Below are positions 35,709 through 44,040 of a DNA stretch of 64,000 nt, one piece after another. The stretch comes from JAAXHV01 sp965207165 (lineage in GTDB: Bacteria > Pseudomonadota > Gammaproteobacteria > Eutrophobiales > Eutrophobiaceae). Made by a program: the position numbers and the translations under genes. Positions within the stretch are counted from its first letter, which is position 1. Every line of letters begins with the position of its first letter. The stretch is taken from the NCBI GenBank assembly GCA_965207165.1, contig OZ242265.1, positions 2,480,001-2,544,000 on the forward strand, given 5' to 3'. The notes below the pieces were generated by a model. That model saw only the letters and a list, made by a program, of their open reading frames with translations. It was not told the origin of the DNA and did not search any database.

Positions 35709-36302
35709 ATGGATTTTGTCCAACGCGTCAAAGACAACTTCGCCGAGAGTATCCGCATCAAGATAGACGCAGGTAATCGCCTCGCTCCTTCAATTGCAAT
35801 AGCCTCTGAACTGATGACCGCCTGCCTGTTGAACGGCAATAAAATCCTGAGTTGCGGCAACGGCGGTTCTGCCGCAGATGCACAGCATTTCGTTTCCGAA
35901 ATGATCAACCGGTATGAAACGGAACGGCCCGGACTGCCCGCCATCGCATTGACGACCGACTCATCCGTATTAACCTCTATTGCCAATGATTACCAGTATG
36001 CCGATATCTTCTCACGGCAGGTACGGGCGCTGGGACAACCGGGAGACGTGTTGCTGGCGTTCAGCACCAGCGGCGAATCAGACAATATTATCCACGCTAT
36101 CGATGCCGCCCACGACAAACGGCTGCACGTCATAGCCCTGACCGGCAGGGAAGGAGGGCAGGTCGCCGATATGCTGCTGGAAACCGACATCGAACTTCGT
36201 GTGCCTGCCGATTCGACGGCCAGGATCCAGGAAGTACACCTGATGATAATCCATTCTCTTTGTGATCTGATCGACCATAAACTACTAGGAGCAGTAACAT
36301 GA
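35709..36302 (+). CDS. diaA: SIS-domain protein of the DiaA/GmhA family
   Basis: The protein, 197 residues from ATG 35709, has one SIS (sugar isomerase) domain with CGNGGSAADAQHFVSEM and FSTSGESDNIIHA. This family includes the phosphoheptose isomerase GmhA and the DnaA-binding initiation factor DiaA. Position between yraN and dolP, and the DiaA-like start (FAESIRIKIDAG), favour DiaA, which promotes DnaA assembly at oriC; a GmhA role cannot be excluded. An upstream in-frame ATG at 35664 overlaps yraN and seems less likely. Confidence 0.85.
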   Translation: MDFVQRVKDNFAESIRIKIDAGNRLAPSIAIASELMTACLLNGNKILSCGNGGSAADAQHFVSEMINRYETERPGLPAIALTTDSSVLTSIANDYQYADIFSRQVRALGQPGDVLLAFSTSGESDNIIHAIDAAHDKRLHVIALTGREGGQVADMLLETDIELRVPADSTARIQEVHLMIIHSLCDLIDHKLLGAVT

Positions 36303-36946
36303 AAATGCAACCACACATCCTGTCAGTCATCCTCCTTGCGCCCCTGCTGCTAATGCAGGGCTGCGCCCCCGTAGCCGTAACCGGCGCCACGACCGCCGTC
36401 TCGACTATGGTGGCAGACCGGAGGACTACCGGCACCATAATTGAAGACGAGGCAATAGAGAACAAGTTCCGCCTGGCGTTGTGGGACCGGAAAGAATTAA
36501 ACAAAAGAGTGCATGTCAACGTCACCAGTTATAACACCTGGGTCCTGGTCACTGGAGAAGCGCCGGCCGAAGAAGATCGTCAGGCAGTAATTGACCTGGT
36601 AAAGAACGTTGAAAAGGTGACCAGGGTATTCGATGAGATCACTATAGCCGCCCCCAGTTCCCTGCTCTCGCGCAGCGCGGACGGCGTGGTTACCGCCAAG
36701 ATAAAAACCAAGCTGATCGCGGAAAAAGACCTGAGTACGCTGCATATAAAGGTAGTCACCGAGAACGGTGTTACTTTCCTCATGGGCCTGGTTTCCGAGG
36801 AGGAAGGCGCTATTGCGACGGAAATCGCCCGGCGTACCGGCGGCGTACAAAAAGTGGTTAAACTTTTTGAATACAGGGAATCGCTCAGGAAAAGCAGCGA
36901 GGAGGAACAGGCTGAGGATGTTAATATCGATGCACAGGATGAATAG
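36299..36946 (+). CDS. dolP: BON-domain lipoprotein DolP (YraP)
   Basis: DolP is an outer-membrane lipoprotein that supports envelope integrity and BAM function in E. coli. The 215-residue protein has a signal peptide with lipobox LLMQGC (lipidated C22), then two BON domains at about residues 50-115 and 125-195, each with the strand-helix pattern (VHVNVTSYNTWVLVTGEAP, LHIKVVTENGVTFLMGLV). An acidic C-terminal tail follows, longer than in E. coli. The start overlaps the diaA stop by four bases. Confidence 0.92.
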   Translation: MKMQPHILSVILLAPLLLMQGCAPVAVTGATTAVSTMVADRRTTGTIIEDEAIENKFRLALWDRKELNKRVHVNVTSYNTWVLVTGEAPAEEDRQAVIDLVKNVEKVTRVFDEITIAAPSSLLSRSADGVVTAKIKTKLIAEKDLSTLHIKVVTENGVTFLMGLVSEEEGAIATEIARRTGGVQKVVKLFEYRESLRKSSEEEQAEDVNIDAQDE

Positions 36947-36987
36947 AATTTTACATCCGTGTTAAGCAACAAGCCCTTGTGCGGGCG

Positions 36988-37626
36988 TCAGGCTGTCAAG
37001 CGCTCACACATGTCTCGTTCCGGTTCGGACATGCTGGACTGGAACGCAGCGCGGGCGAACAGTGATTCGGCATATTTCCGCAACGCCTTGGCGCCGGCGG
37101 GCAACCTGATGTTGTAGGCGCCCAGCCGCCATAACAACGGCGCCATACAGCAATCCACCAGGGTATAGTGCTCCGACATGAAATAGGGAAGCTGGGAAAA
37201 CACCGGGTCGAGCGCCAGCAGGCTGTTGCGCAGGTCCCTCCTGGCGCCGGCTGCAGCAATTTCATTTTCGCTGTCCAGTTCTTCAGCCAGCCGGTACAGG
37301 TCCCGTGTAATCCGGTATCTCAATTGCCTGTTAACCGCGCGTGACATTGGATCAACCGGCATCAGCGGCGGATGGGGAAAACGTTCATCCAGGTATTCCA
37401 GTATGATTTGAGCATCATACAGAACGAGATCGCGGTCCACGAGGGTAGGCACCGTATTGTACGGATTCAATTCCGCCAGCTCTTCGGGAATAATCTCCTC
37501 ATGGATATACTTGACCTCGGTAGCAATGTCTTTTTCCGCCAGGGCCAGGCGCACACTGTGGCTGAACGGGCCCGTCGCATCGGAGTACAAGACCATTACG
37601 GGGCCGCCGTTAACGGAGGCTGTCAT
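36988..37626 (-). CDS. sspA: Stringent starvation protein A
   Basis: SspA is a glutathione-transferase-like protein that binds RNA polymerase holoenzyme and alters promoter choice in stress. The 212-residue protein has an N-terminal thioredoxin-like domain (VLYSDATGPFSHSVRLALAEKDI) without a catalytic cysteine, and NPYNTVPTLVDRDLVLYDAQIILEYLDERFP, followed by the helical domain with PYFMSEHYTLVDCCMAPLLWRL. The start overlaps the petC stop, matching the known petABC-sspA order. sspB, usually next, is not present; the next gene is the convergent dolP. Confidence 0.94.
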   Translation of the reverse strand: MTASVNGGPVMVLYSDATGPFSHSVRLALAEKDIATEVKYIHEEIIPEELAELNPYNTVPTLVDRDLVLYDAQIILEYLDERFPHPPLMPVDPMSRAVNRQLRYRITRDLYRLAEELDSENEIAAAGARRDLRNSLLALDPVFSQLPYFMSEHYTLVDCCMAPLLWRLGAYNIRLPAGAKALRKYAESLFARAAFQSSMSEPERDMCERLTA

Positions 37627-38435
37627 CGTACGTCGCGCCAGTATTCCCGCTTCAGCAGGTAGACCAGAACCAGCAATACAAGCAGATAGGTAATTGTCCA
37701 GGCGCCTATCTTATTGCGTTTGAGTTTGATGGGTTCTCCCAGGTAAACCATGAAGTTCACCAGATCGCTGATCGTCTCCTCGTAGCTTTCCTCCTGGTAG
37801 GGCTGCGGCTTTTCAACAGGCCCTGTCACAACTTCCAGGTGGTCGATCACCTTGCTCACCCTGCCGTCCTCGTGAACTTCTTCCTTATATACCGGTTCCT
37901 GCCAACCCTGCAGTTGCCAGAGCACATGCGGCATGGCGGTATCCTCAAAAGCCAGGTTGTTGACGCCATTGGGGCGGGATGCGTCCCGGTAAAACGTCAT
38001 CAGGTAAGTATACAACCAGTCTGCGCCGCGGGAACGGGCAGTAACGGACAGATCGGGTGGCGCCACGCCAAAATATTTCTCCGCTTCACGCCTGTTCAGC
38101 GCAACGGTCATGGTATCCCCGGTTTTATCGGTTCCGAACATGAAATTCTCCTTCAGGACGTCTTCGCTGATATGCAAGTCCCTGCCCAGGCGGTTATAGC
38201 GCATGAATGAGGCGGAATGGCAACTCAGGCAATAGTTTACAAACGTTCGGGCGCCCCGTTGCAGTGATTTCCTGTCGGACAGGTCGACGTGGGCACGCAG
38301 GGTGTAACCACCCTCCCCGGCCGACCAGCAGGGGTTTGCCAGCAGCAACAGCAGCAGAATGACAGGGGACGGAATTAAATTCCGCCCCCGTTTTGCCGGT
38401 TCCCGTTCCGGTATGGAGAAACGCGGATTGTTCAT
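37623..38435 (-). CDS. petC: Cytochrome c1 of the bc1 complex
   Basis: Cytochrome c1 carries electrons from the Rieske protein to soluble cytochrome c. The 270-residue protein, starting at ATG 38435 (overlapping the petB stop), has a hydrophobic signal segment, the heme-binding CLSCH motif about 35 residues after the signal, a methionine-containing distal region, and a C-terminal anchor (WTITYLLVLLVLVYLL). The frame stays open far upstream through petB, but that extension is not coding. Confidence 0.95.
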   Translation of the reverse strand: MNNPRFSIPEREPAKRGRNLIPSPVILLLLLLANPCWSAGEGGYTLRAHVDLSDRKSLQRGARTFVNYCLSCHSASFMRYNRLGRDLHISEDVLKENFMFGTDKTGDTMTVALNRREAEKYFGVAPPDLSVTARSRGADWLYTYLMTFYRDASRPNGVNNLAFEDTAMPHVLWQLQGWQEPVYKEEVHEDGRVSKVIDHLEVVTGPVEKPQPYQEESYEETISDLVNFMVYLGEPIKLKRNKIGAWTITYLLVLLVLVYLLKREYWRDVR

Positions 38436-39652
38436 GTCACCCGGTCCGGTACCGGTTTGTCCCTGTCGGACGCGGTATAAAACGGCATCAACAGGAAAAA
38501 CAGGAAATAAATCAAGGTGAAAAGCCGCGCCATCCAGGTGTATGCCGTGGTGGCAGGCTGAAGACCCAGCCAGCCCAGTACGATAAAGCTGAGCGTAAAC
38601 AAGGCCAGGGCAATTTTGTAATTCCAGCCCCGGTAGCGTATGGACTTGACCGGACTCCGGTCCAGCCAGGGCAGGAAAAAGAATAACATGACCGCCGCGC
38701 CCATGGCGACGACACCGCCGAACTGGCTCGGGATGGCCCGCAGGATGGCATAGAACGGTGTGAAATACCACACCGGCGCAATGTGTTCCGGTGTCTTCAG
38801 CGGGTCGGCCGGGATGAAATTATTTGCTTCGAGAAAGTAACCACCCATCTCTGGCTGGAAAAACACAACCGCACAAAAGATGATCAGGAAGACCACGACG
38901 GCGACGATGTCCTTGACTGTGTAGTAGGGATGCAACGGGATGCCGTCCAGCGGGATACCGTCGGCGCCCTTGTTGTCCTTTATTTCAACACCGTCAGGAT
39001 TATTCGACCCGACCTCGTGCAAGGCGAGCAGGTGCGCGCCTACCAGGCCGCAAAGCACCAGGGGGAAGGCGATGACGTGCAGGGAGAAAAACCGGTTCAG
39101 GGTCACGTCGGACACGACGAAATCACCCCGTATCCACAAGGCAAGATCGTCGCCTATAACCGGCAGGGCGCCGAATAACGAGATGATTACCTGGGCTCCC
39201 CAGTAAGACATCTGTCCCCACGGCAGCAGGTAGCCGAAAAACGCCTCGGCCATAAGGGTGAAATAGATAAGCATGCCTATGATCCACAGCAGTTCCCTGG
39301 GCCGTTTATAGGAACCGTACAACATGGCGCGGTACATATGCAGGTAGATCACGATAAAGAATGCGGAAGCGCCGGTAGAGTGCATGTAGCGTATCCACCA
39401 ACCCCACTCCACGTCGCGCATGATGTACTCGACCGAGGCAAACGCGAGTTCCGCGGACGGTTTGTAGTTCATGGTCAGCCAGATCCCGGTAACGATCTGG
39501 ATCACCAGGATAAACAGCGCCAATGAGCCGAAGAAATACCAGAAATTGAAATTTTTCGGCGCGTAATACCGGGCCAGGTGGTCATTCCACAATTGCAGTA
39601 ACGGAAAGCGCGCGTCCACCCAGTCGCGCAGTGCAAGCAGGCGTTTAGTCAT
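38432..39652 (-). CDS. petB: Cytochrome b of the bc1 complex
   Basis: This 406-residue subunit holds the two b hemes and the quinone sites Qo and Qi. Eight membrane segments are visible, with histidine ligands in RYMHSTGASAFFIVIYLHMYR and HVIAFPLVLCGLVGAHLLALHEVGSNNP, and the Qo-site motif PEW replaced in context by the PIWYFTPFYAILR-like segment APVWYFTPFYAILRA. It is coupled to petA (four-base overlap) and to petC. Confidence 0.97.
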   Translation of the reverse strand: MTKRLLALRDWVDARFPLLQLWNDHLARYYAPKNFNFWYFFGSLALFILVIQIVTGIWLTMNYKPSAELAFASVEYIMRDVEWGWWIRYMHSTGASAFFIVIYLHMYRAMLYGSYKRPRELLWIIGMLIYFTLMAEAFFGYLLPWGQMSYWGAQVIISLFGALPVIGDDLALWIRGDFVVSDVTLNRFFSLHVIAFPLVLCGLVGAHLLALHEVGSNNPDGVEIKDNKGADGIPLDGIPLHPYYTVKDIVAVVVFLIIFCAVVFFQPEMGGYFLEANNFIPADPLKTPEHIAPVWYFTPFYAILRAIPSQFGGVVAMGAAVMLFFFLPWLDRSPVKSIRYRGWNYKIALALFTLSFIVLGWLGLQPATTAYTWMARLFTLIYFLFFLLMPFYTASDRDKPVPDRVT

Positions 39653-40254
39653 GACTGCACGACAGCTGAATCATCACCGATCAATACCCGTGTATCGCTC
39701 AGGTACTGGTGCGGCGGCACAACCAGGTTGGAGGGCGCCGGAACGCCCTTGAAAACCCTGCCGGCGAGGTCAAAACGGCTGCCGTGACAGGGGCAGAAGA
39801 AACCGCCCTTCCAGTCGGCGCCGAGCCGGTGGGCTTCCCCTTCCCCTTTTCTGGCATAAACAGGAGAACAGCCAAGGTGGGTACAGATCCCCAGGACAAT
39901 CAGGTATTCCGCACGCTGTGAACGGTACTCGTTCCTGGCATAAAACGGTTGTTGTTCGGTATTCGAGGCCGGATCCTTTACTTCGTCGTCCAGTTCGCTG
40001 AGTTCGTCGATGGCTGCATCATCCCGGCGCAGGATCCAGACCGGTTTACCGCGCCATTTCACTATTTTTCGCTCCCCGACCTCCAAATCATCTATATCGG
40101 CTTCAACCGGGGCGCCGATCGCCTTGGCCTTGGCACTGGGTGTTAACGTGGACACAAAGGGTACAGTGGCGGCCAGTGCGCCTGCACCGCCTACAACCGA
40201 CGCTGTTGTGGTGAGAAACCTGCGCCGCTCACTGTTAACTCCATCATTCTTCAT
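39649..40254 (-). CDS. petA: Rieske iron-sulfur protein of the bc1 complex
   Basis: The 201-residue protein takes electrons from quinol at the Qo site. It has a Tat-type N terminus (ERRRFLTT) with one membrane anchor, and the [2Fe-2S] ligands in CTHLGCSP and CPCHGSRFD. It is the first gene of petABC. The 268-base gap upstream separates it from the divergent T3SS operon. Confidence 0.97.
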   Translation of the reverse strand: MKNDGVNSERRRFLTTTASVVGGAGALAATVPFVSTLTPSAKAKAIGAPVEADIDDLEVGERKIVKWRGKPVWILRRDDAAIDELSELDDEVKDPASNTEQQPFYARNEYRSQRAEYLIVLGICTHLGCSPVYARKGEGEAHRLGADWKGGFFCPCHGSRFDLAGRVFKGVPAPSNLVVPPHQYLSDTRVLIGDDSAVVQS

Positions 40255-40435
40255 TCAGCTAATCCTCAAACTCATACCTGCCTGTCAGGTAATGGCAAAA
40301 CTGAAAGTATATCATAAACAGTCACATCCTGTCGCCCCGGCAGCACTATGCCTGAGCAGCGTCTGTCCCGGCAGGTCATCGGCCGGGAGGTCGCTTTGCA
40401 TCGTATCGGCGGAGGCGCGTGAAGATAAAAACAGC

Positions 40436-40464
40436 TTTATAGAACGCACGGAACGGAGTATAAT
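40436..40464 (+). promoter_or_regulatory. Probable promoter of the T3SS sctB-sctV operon
   Basis: A perfect TATAAT (40459-40464) has TTTATA (40436-40441) 17 bases upstream. It lies 58 bases before the first T3SS gene, which has a strong Shine-Dalgarno (GAGGAGG, about eight bases from the ATG). No activator site was recognised. Confidence 0.55.
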
Positions 40465-40522
40465 ATTACCTGTCAAATATACATGTTCAGGCAATTCTCA
40501 TCAGCCCTGAGGAGGTGGAATA

Positions 40523-40900
40523 ATGTCAAGAATTGACGGATACGGCTCCGGTAACACGATCAATCCGGCAGAGACCGGGCAAATTCAGAGCAGTGATGAA
40601 ATCAAGGCCAGGTCGGCAGGCCAGGCAACTACCGACGCCGACGCCGCGGCCTACCTGAAAATCGGTGCGAAACCGCCGTTGCCCCCATTTGCCGGGGCGG
40701 TAAGCCAGGGCGACACGGCTGAGGGAAAACAGGCGTTACAGGTGATCGGTCACAATATCGGTATCGACTACTCCGCGATTCTCGCATTGATTGTCAAACT
40801 TTCCAGTGATGAGTGTTACTCTCATTTCAACTATTTGTTTTATATAATCTTTTGTGAAATACGGCCTGTAATTTTCATACAATCCGTCCCACAGAAATAG
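40523..40900 (+). pseudogene. T3SS translocator SctB-like, 5' fragment (gene split by an integrated element)
   Basis: The first 95-97 codons are the N-terminal part of a type III translocator; the remaining 28 codons are element sequence read until a chance stop. The authentic part is polar, then PPLPPFAG, then IDYSAILALIVKLSSDE. This matches the hydrophobic LLxLLxKL helix that precedes the membrane segment in SctB proteins (YopD, EspB, SseD). The continuation is found at 44053 in the same frame. The strong Shine-Dalgarno GAGGAGG shows that the 5' end is the original one. If translated now it would give a 125-residue protein with a hydrophobic foreign tail and no translocator membrane domain. 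Confidence 0.75.
40799..40812 (+). repeat. Left attachment site (attL) core
   Basis: CTTTCCAGTGATGA matches the right site at 12 of 14 positions and shares the uninterrupted eight bases TCCAGTGA. In the translocator frame it reads Leu-Ser-Ser-Asp. Confidence 0.65.
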
Positions 40901-41468
40901 AAGGGAATTTAAGCACTAATTCCGCTAGTAAATTACGCAATACGTGCGGTGTCATTTTCCCGATTTTCCTCAAAACGGTCCAGCTCAGGGGCAGTTATCG
41001 GCCCACATGAGACGCACCGGGTAAAATCAGGCGGGGACAAATTCCGTTGTGCATAGCAAGCCATGCCGCTCGACATGCCTCAGCAGTCAATAACAACAAC
41101 GGCAGGTGGAACAAGACAACACCGCTCCCGGGCACTGAAACGATGGCGAGCATCGAGTGCCTGGCTGGGATTGTGTTTGTCTGTCATGAGGCGTTCCTTG
41201 CGGAGTTCGGGCCGTATTGCCAGGGGTTGACCTGGGTGCCCTGATTGTTGCTTGGGTCAGGTTGTCCAGGATGAACCCGGCCAGATGCGCCAGCCGGTCC
41301 GTGCTCCTGCGAGATTGGTTTCACCGCCCGGTCGGGTGGATGGTGACGAATTAATGCCAGCTAATCAAACGACCAGATTCATCTTGTGATTTGTTATCGG
41401 ATAGACCGCCGGATTATGCTGCCAGGGAACAACTTGCACACGGTCGATTACTGTCGTTAACGGCAGGG

Positions 41469-41561
41469 GCGAGACTACTCCTGTATACAAAACTTCGTTC
41501 TGTACCAGGAGTCTCGCAAGAGGGGGACACCCCCCCTTGACCCCCCCCGTTTGCAACGGGG
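41469..41561. repeat. Cluster of three hairpins inside the element
   Basis: An imperfect palindrome pairs GCGAGACTACTCCTG (from 41469) with CAGGAGTCTCGC (ending 41517), with small bulges. It is followed by GGGGGACACCCCC (41522-41534) and by a perfect 7-bp stem CCCCGTT/AACGGGG with loop TGC (41545-41561). Long C runs lie between. Such density suggests a structured DNA or RNA site rather than coding sequence. Confidence 0.6.
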
Positions 41562-41583
41562 CCAACTGATACATTGACAGTTG

Positions 41584-41658
41584 CCAATGGCTGAGCGCAC
41601 CACGTCTCACGCGCCGCCGGACCGGATGGTTACCCTGCGCGTGGCTGCGGAGACCCGG
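41584..41658 (+). repeat. 75-bp direct repeat, copy 1
   Basis: This copy runs from CCAATGGCTGAG to GAGACCCGG and matches copy 2 at 42087-42161 with about ten differences. The middle 30 bases (GCGCCGCCGGACCGGATGG onward) are identical. Weaker similarity continues a further 40 bases. Confidence 0.8.
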
Positions 41659-42086
41659 CTCGAGTGGCAGGACCGGGCACAGGCCAGAGGTCTGCATGTC
41701 GTGGGGTTTGCCGGTCCAGTCCGTGGCGGATGGATTCCATACCTTTATAGCGATGGCTGCCTGGGCGAGAGCGCGGTAAATGGTCAATTGTTGTTATGGC
41801 CAGGGCGGTAAACGTGGTTGCGGTTTCAGGGGTCTATCTCTCGGCCATTGTGTCACACAATGCCTATCTTGCCCTCACTCCTATTAAAATGATTTAAGGA
41901 AGCTATTTTTAGCCGGTATACATTATTTGAGAACCTGGTTCAGTGCAGTAAAACGGCTGTGTTGATGTCAGGTTGGCTGATGATGAAGTTCATAATCAGT
42001 TCATGTTGTTCACGGTTGTCCAGCCGGGTCTGACGGTTCATTGCATGACAGAAGGGAGCGCTATTTCCCCGACCCGCTGACCAGTC

Positions 42087-42161
42087 CCAATGGCTGAGTG
42101 CACCACATCACACGCGCCGCCGGACCGGATGGTTACCCTGTTCGTGGCGACGGAGACCCGG
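42087..42161 (+). repeat. 75-bp direct repeat, copy 2
   Basis: See copy 1 at 41584-41658. The two copies are 503 bases apart in the same orientation. The sequence before them differs, so the similarity begins sharply at CCAATGGCTGAG. Confidence 0.8.
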
Positions 42162-42712
42162 TCCCGGTGGACATGCCTGGCGCAGGCCGCAGTCTGCCGC
42201 TCCACAACTGGACTCGATGCCGGTGCCGGGTTGCTGCGGGCGCCGGGCGGCACACATTGCCGCGGCGTAAACCGCCAGCAATGGTCGGGGGAGCTTGAGC
42301 TGCTGCGCCGTCTCCTCGACATTGAGCGGGGTCAGGGAATCCGGTCTTTCCTGATGACCGGGCTTTACGGTGGTGGCACCGCCGGGGCCGCGGCTGCCGC
42401 ATACCTGGAGAACGATGCAGACCACAAAGCCAAGCCACGCACCGGCGTTGACGTGCTGCGTTGCGCCCCAGGTCTCGTCGGGGCCGGGCTCGTATCCGCC
42501 GTATTCAGGCCATACCAACCCTTAGGGTCGCTCCGATAAATCGCTTACAGAGCCTCTACGGCGGTCGGATGTTGCCGGAACAGGATGACATGCACGGTTA
42601 CAGCCGAATCGGGGGACTCAGCGTTGCTGCGCTCCGGGTGGCAGCCTTCGTGAAATGGGTGGCAGAGTTCAGTGAAATACGCACAGGCACCGCCTGTTAT
42701 CAAGTCTTCCCG

Positions 42713-43900
42713 TTAAGGGTTTCTACCGGAATTCAACCTCACCACCTTCCCCGGACCCGCACCGGTGATATAATCCGCCCATTGCTGCATAAGACGCTCA
42801 CGCCGTGCAAATAGGTCCGATCTGAAATAACTGCCTTCAACACCAGGAACCGCGTGCGCCAGGGCCATCTCCGCCAGCTGCCGATCCTTGCCGCTTTCGG
42901 CGCACCAGTCACGGAATGACGACCTCAGGCCGTGCACCGTTGCCCGGTCAGCCAGCCCCGCCCTCCGCAGAAACAGCATCATCGTTGCATTATTTAACGG
43001 CTTGCCATTGTTTATTGGTGACGGGAAGACCATATCTGACTTGTCCCGCAACACTTTCGCTTTTTCCAGTACGTCTATCGACTGGTCTGATAACGGCACT
43101 CTATGCTCCCGGTTCGATTTCATGCGTACCGCCGGTATTGACCAGGTTTTGGCTTCCAGGTCAATCTCACTCCACAGTGCGGCCCGTGCCTCGTTGCTCC
43201 GGACAGCCGTTAATGCGATAAACCGCAGACACAGCTTCGCAGCGTCACAAGCCCCCGCTTTGTCGGCCTGGTTCAATGCGCCCATTACCTCAGTATGGTT
43301 CAATGCCCTATGGTGCTGATTATTTCTAGCGCCCTTCGGAAGCGCCGCACTGATGGCATCGGCAGCCAGGTTAGTCTCTATGTGGCCAAACGCCTGCGCC
43401 CATGAAAAAACCGCCTTGATCCAGCCCCGCAACCGGCGCGCCGTTTCATGTTTTTCAGTCCACAAAGGAACCAGTATGTCAAGAATGTCAGCCCGGTTGA
43501 TCAGATCGATCCGCTTGTGTCCGATATGCGGGAGGACATAGGTGTTCATGCACCGCCGCCAGTCCTTTTCAGTCTTACCACTGCGCCATGTCGGTTGCAG
43601 GGTTTTCAGAGATTTCATTGCCGCCGCCTCAAAGGTCGGTATCATCGCCTTGCGCTTTTCCGCCAGCGGGTCCCCGCCGGCGCGGACCCGCCGCCGGTTG
43701 AGAAACGCCGTCTCCCGGGCTTCGTCCACACTTACCACGGGGAACGCACCCAGACCCAGATCATGGCGTTTGCCTTTAATCGTTATTCGCTGTACCCAGT
43801 ACTTACCCCCGTCCGCAACTCTCAGATACAATGTCGTGTCCACTGTGTGAAAGCCGGGAGCGCTTAGTTTTCGCGCTTTTGCGTCGGTAAATTGTTGCAT
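42713..43900 (-). CDS. Tyrosine-type integrase (P4-like, DUF4102 N terminus)
   Basis: This 395-residue site-specific recombinase would integrate and excise the element. The N-terminal domain (LYLRVADGGKYWVQRITIKGKRHDLGLGAFPVVSVDEAR, split here as the arm-binding DUF4102 type) is followed by a SAM-like core-binding domain and the catalytic domain. Catalytic residues are visible: Arg in TAVRSNEAR, Lys in RMKSNREHRVPL, HGLRSSF for His and the second Arg, the HA of ALAHAVPGVEG, and the nucleophile Tyr in GSYFR. ATG 43900 has AGGAG at ten bases and is preferred over an upstream GTG-side extension. It lies about 150 bases from attR. Confidence 0.93.
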   Translation of the reverse strand: MQQFTDAKARKLSAPGFHTVDTTLYLRVADGGKYWVQRITIKGKRHDLGLGAFPVVSVDEARETAFLNRRRVRAGGDPLAEKRKAMIPTFEAAAMKSLKTLQPTWRSGKTEKDWRRCMNTYVLPHIGHKRIDLINRADILDILVPLWTEKHETARRLRGWIKAVFSWAQAFGHIETNLAADAISAALPKGARNNQHHRALNHTEVMGALNQADKAGACDAAKLCLRFIALTAVRSNEARAALWSEIDLEAKTWSIPAVRMKSNREHRVPLSDQSIDVLEKAKVLRDKSDMVFPSPINNGKPLNNATMMLFLRRAGLADRATVHGLRSSFRDWCAESGKDRQLAEMALAHAVPGVEGSYFRSDLFARRERLMQQWADYITGAGPGKVVRLNSGRNP

Positions 43901-43945
43901 GTCATTTTCTCCTGATCCTACGATTGATCCAACAATACACACGGA

Positions 43946-43974
43946 ACTGTACAGGAAGGAAAAATAACCGTCAA
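43946..43974 (-). promoter_or_regulatory. Probable integrase promoter
   Basis: On the - strand TTGACG (43974-43969) and TACAGT (43951-43946) are 17 bases apart, about 46 bases before the integrase start. The AT-rich stretch 43940-44052 between integrase and attR is where integrase arm sites are usually found. Confidence 0.5.
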
Positions 43975-44040
43975 CAACACTTTTATAGATATATCAAATA
44001 GTTATGGAATACAAGGGAAATTAATGGAACTCATAAAACG

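Larger units (their letters stand above)
40901..42712. other. 1.8-kb stretch of the element without a convincing gene
   Basis: No frame here has both a good start and recognisable protein content. A 43-codon frame on the - strand (41064-40933) with a CVSC motif is possible but unsupported. The stretch holds a hairpin cluster at 41469-41561 and a 75-bp direct repeat at 41584 and 42087. Frames of 76 and 149 codons begin inside the two repeat copies and differ after them, which argues against real proteins. It may be the remains of cargo genes or a non-coding replication or transfer region. Confidence 0.6.

Noticed and set aside
42090..42539. 149-codon + strand frame in the element as a gene
   Set aside because: It starts within the 75-bp repeat, has no Shine-Dalgarno, and its composition (many C, R, G, A) looks like unselected GC-rich sequence. 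The frame in the other repeat copy has an unrelated continuation.
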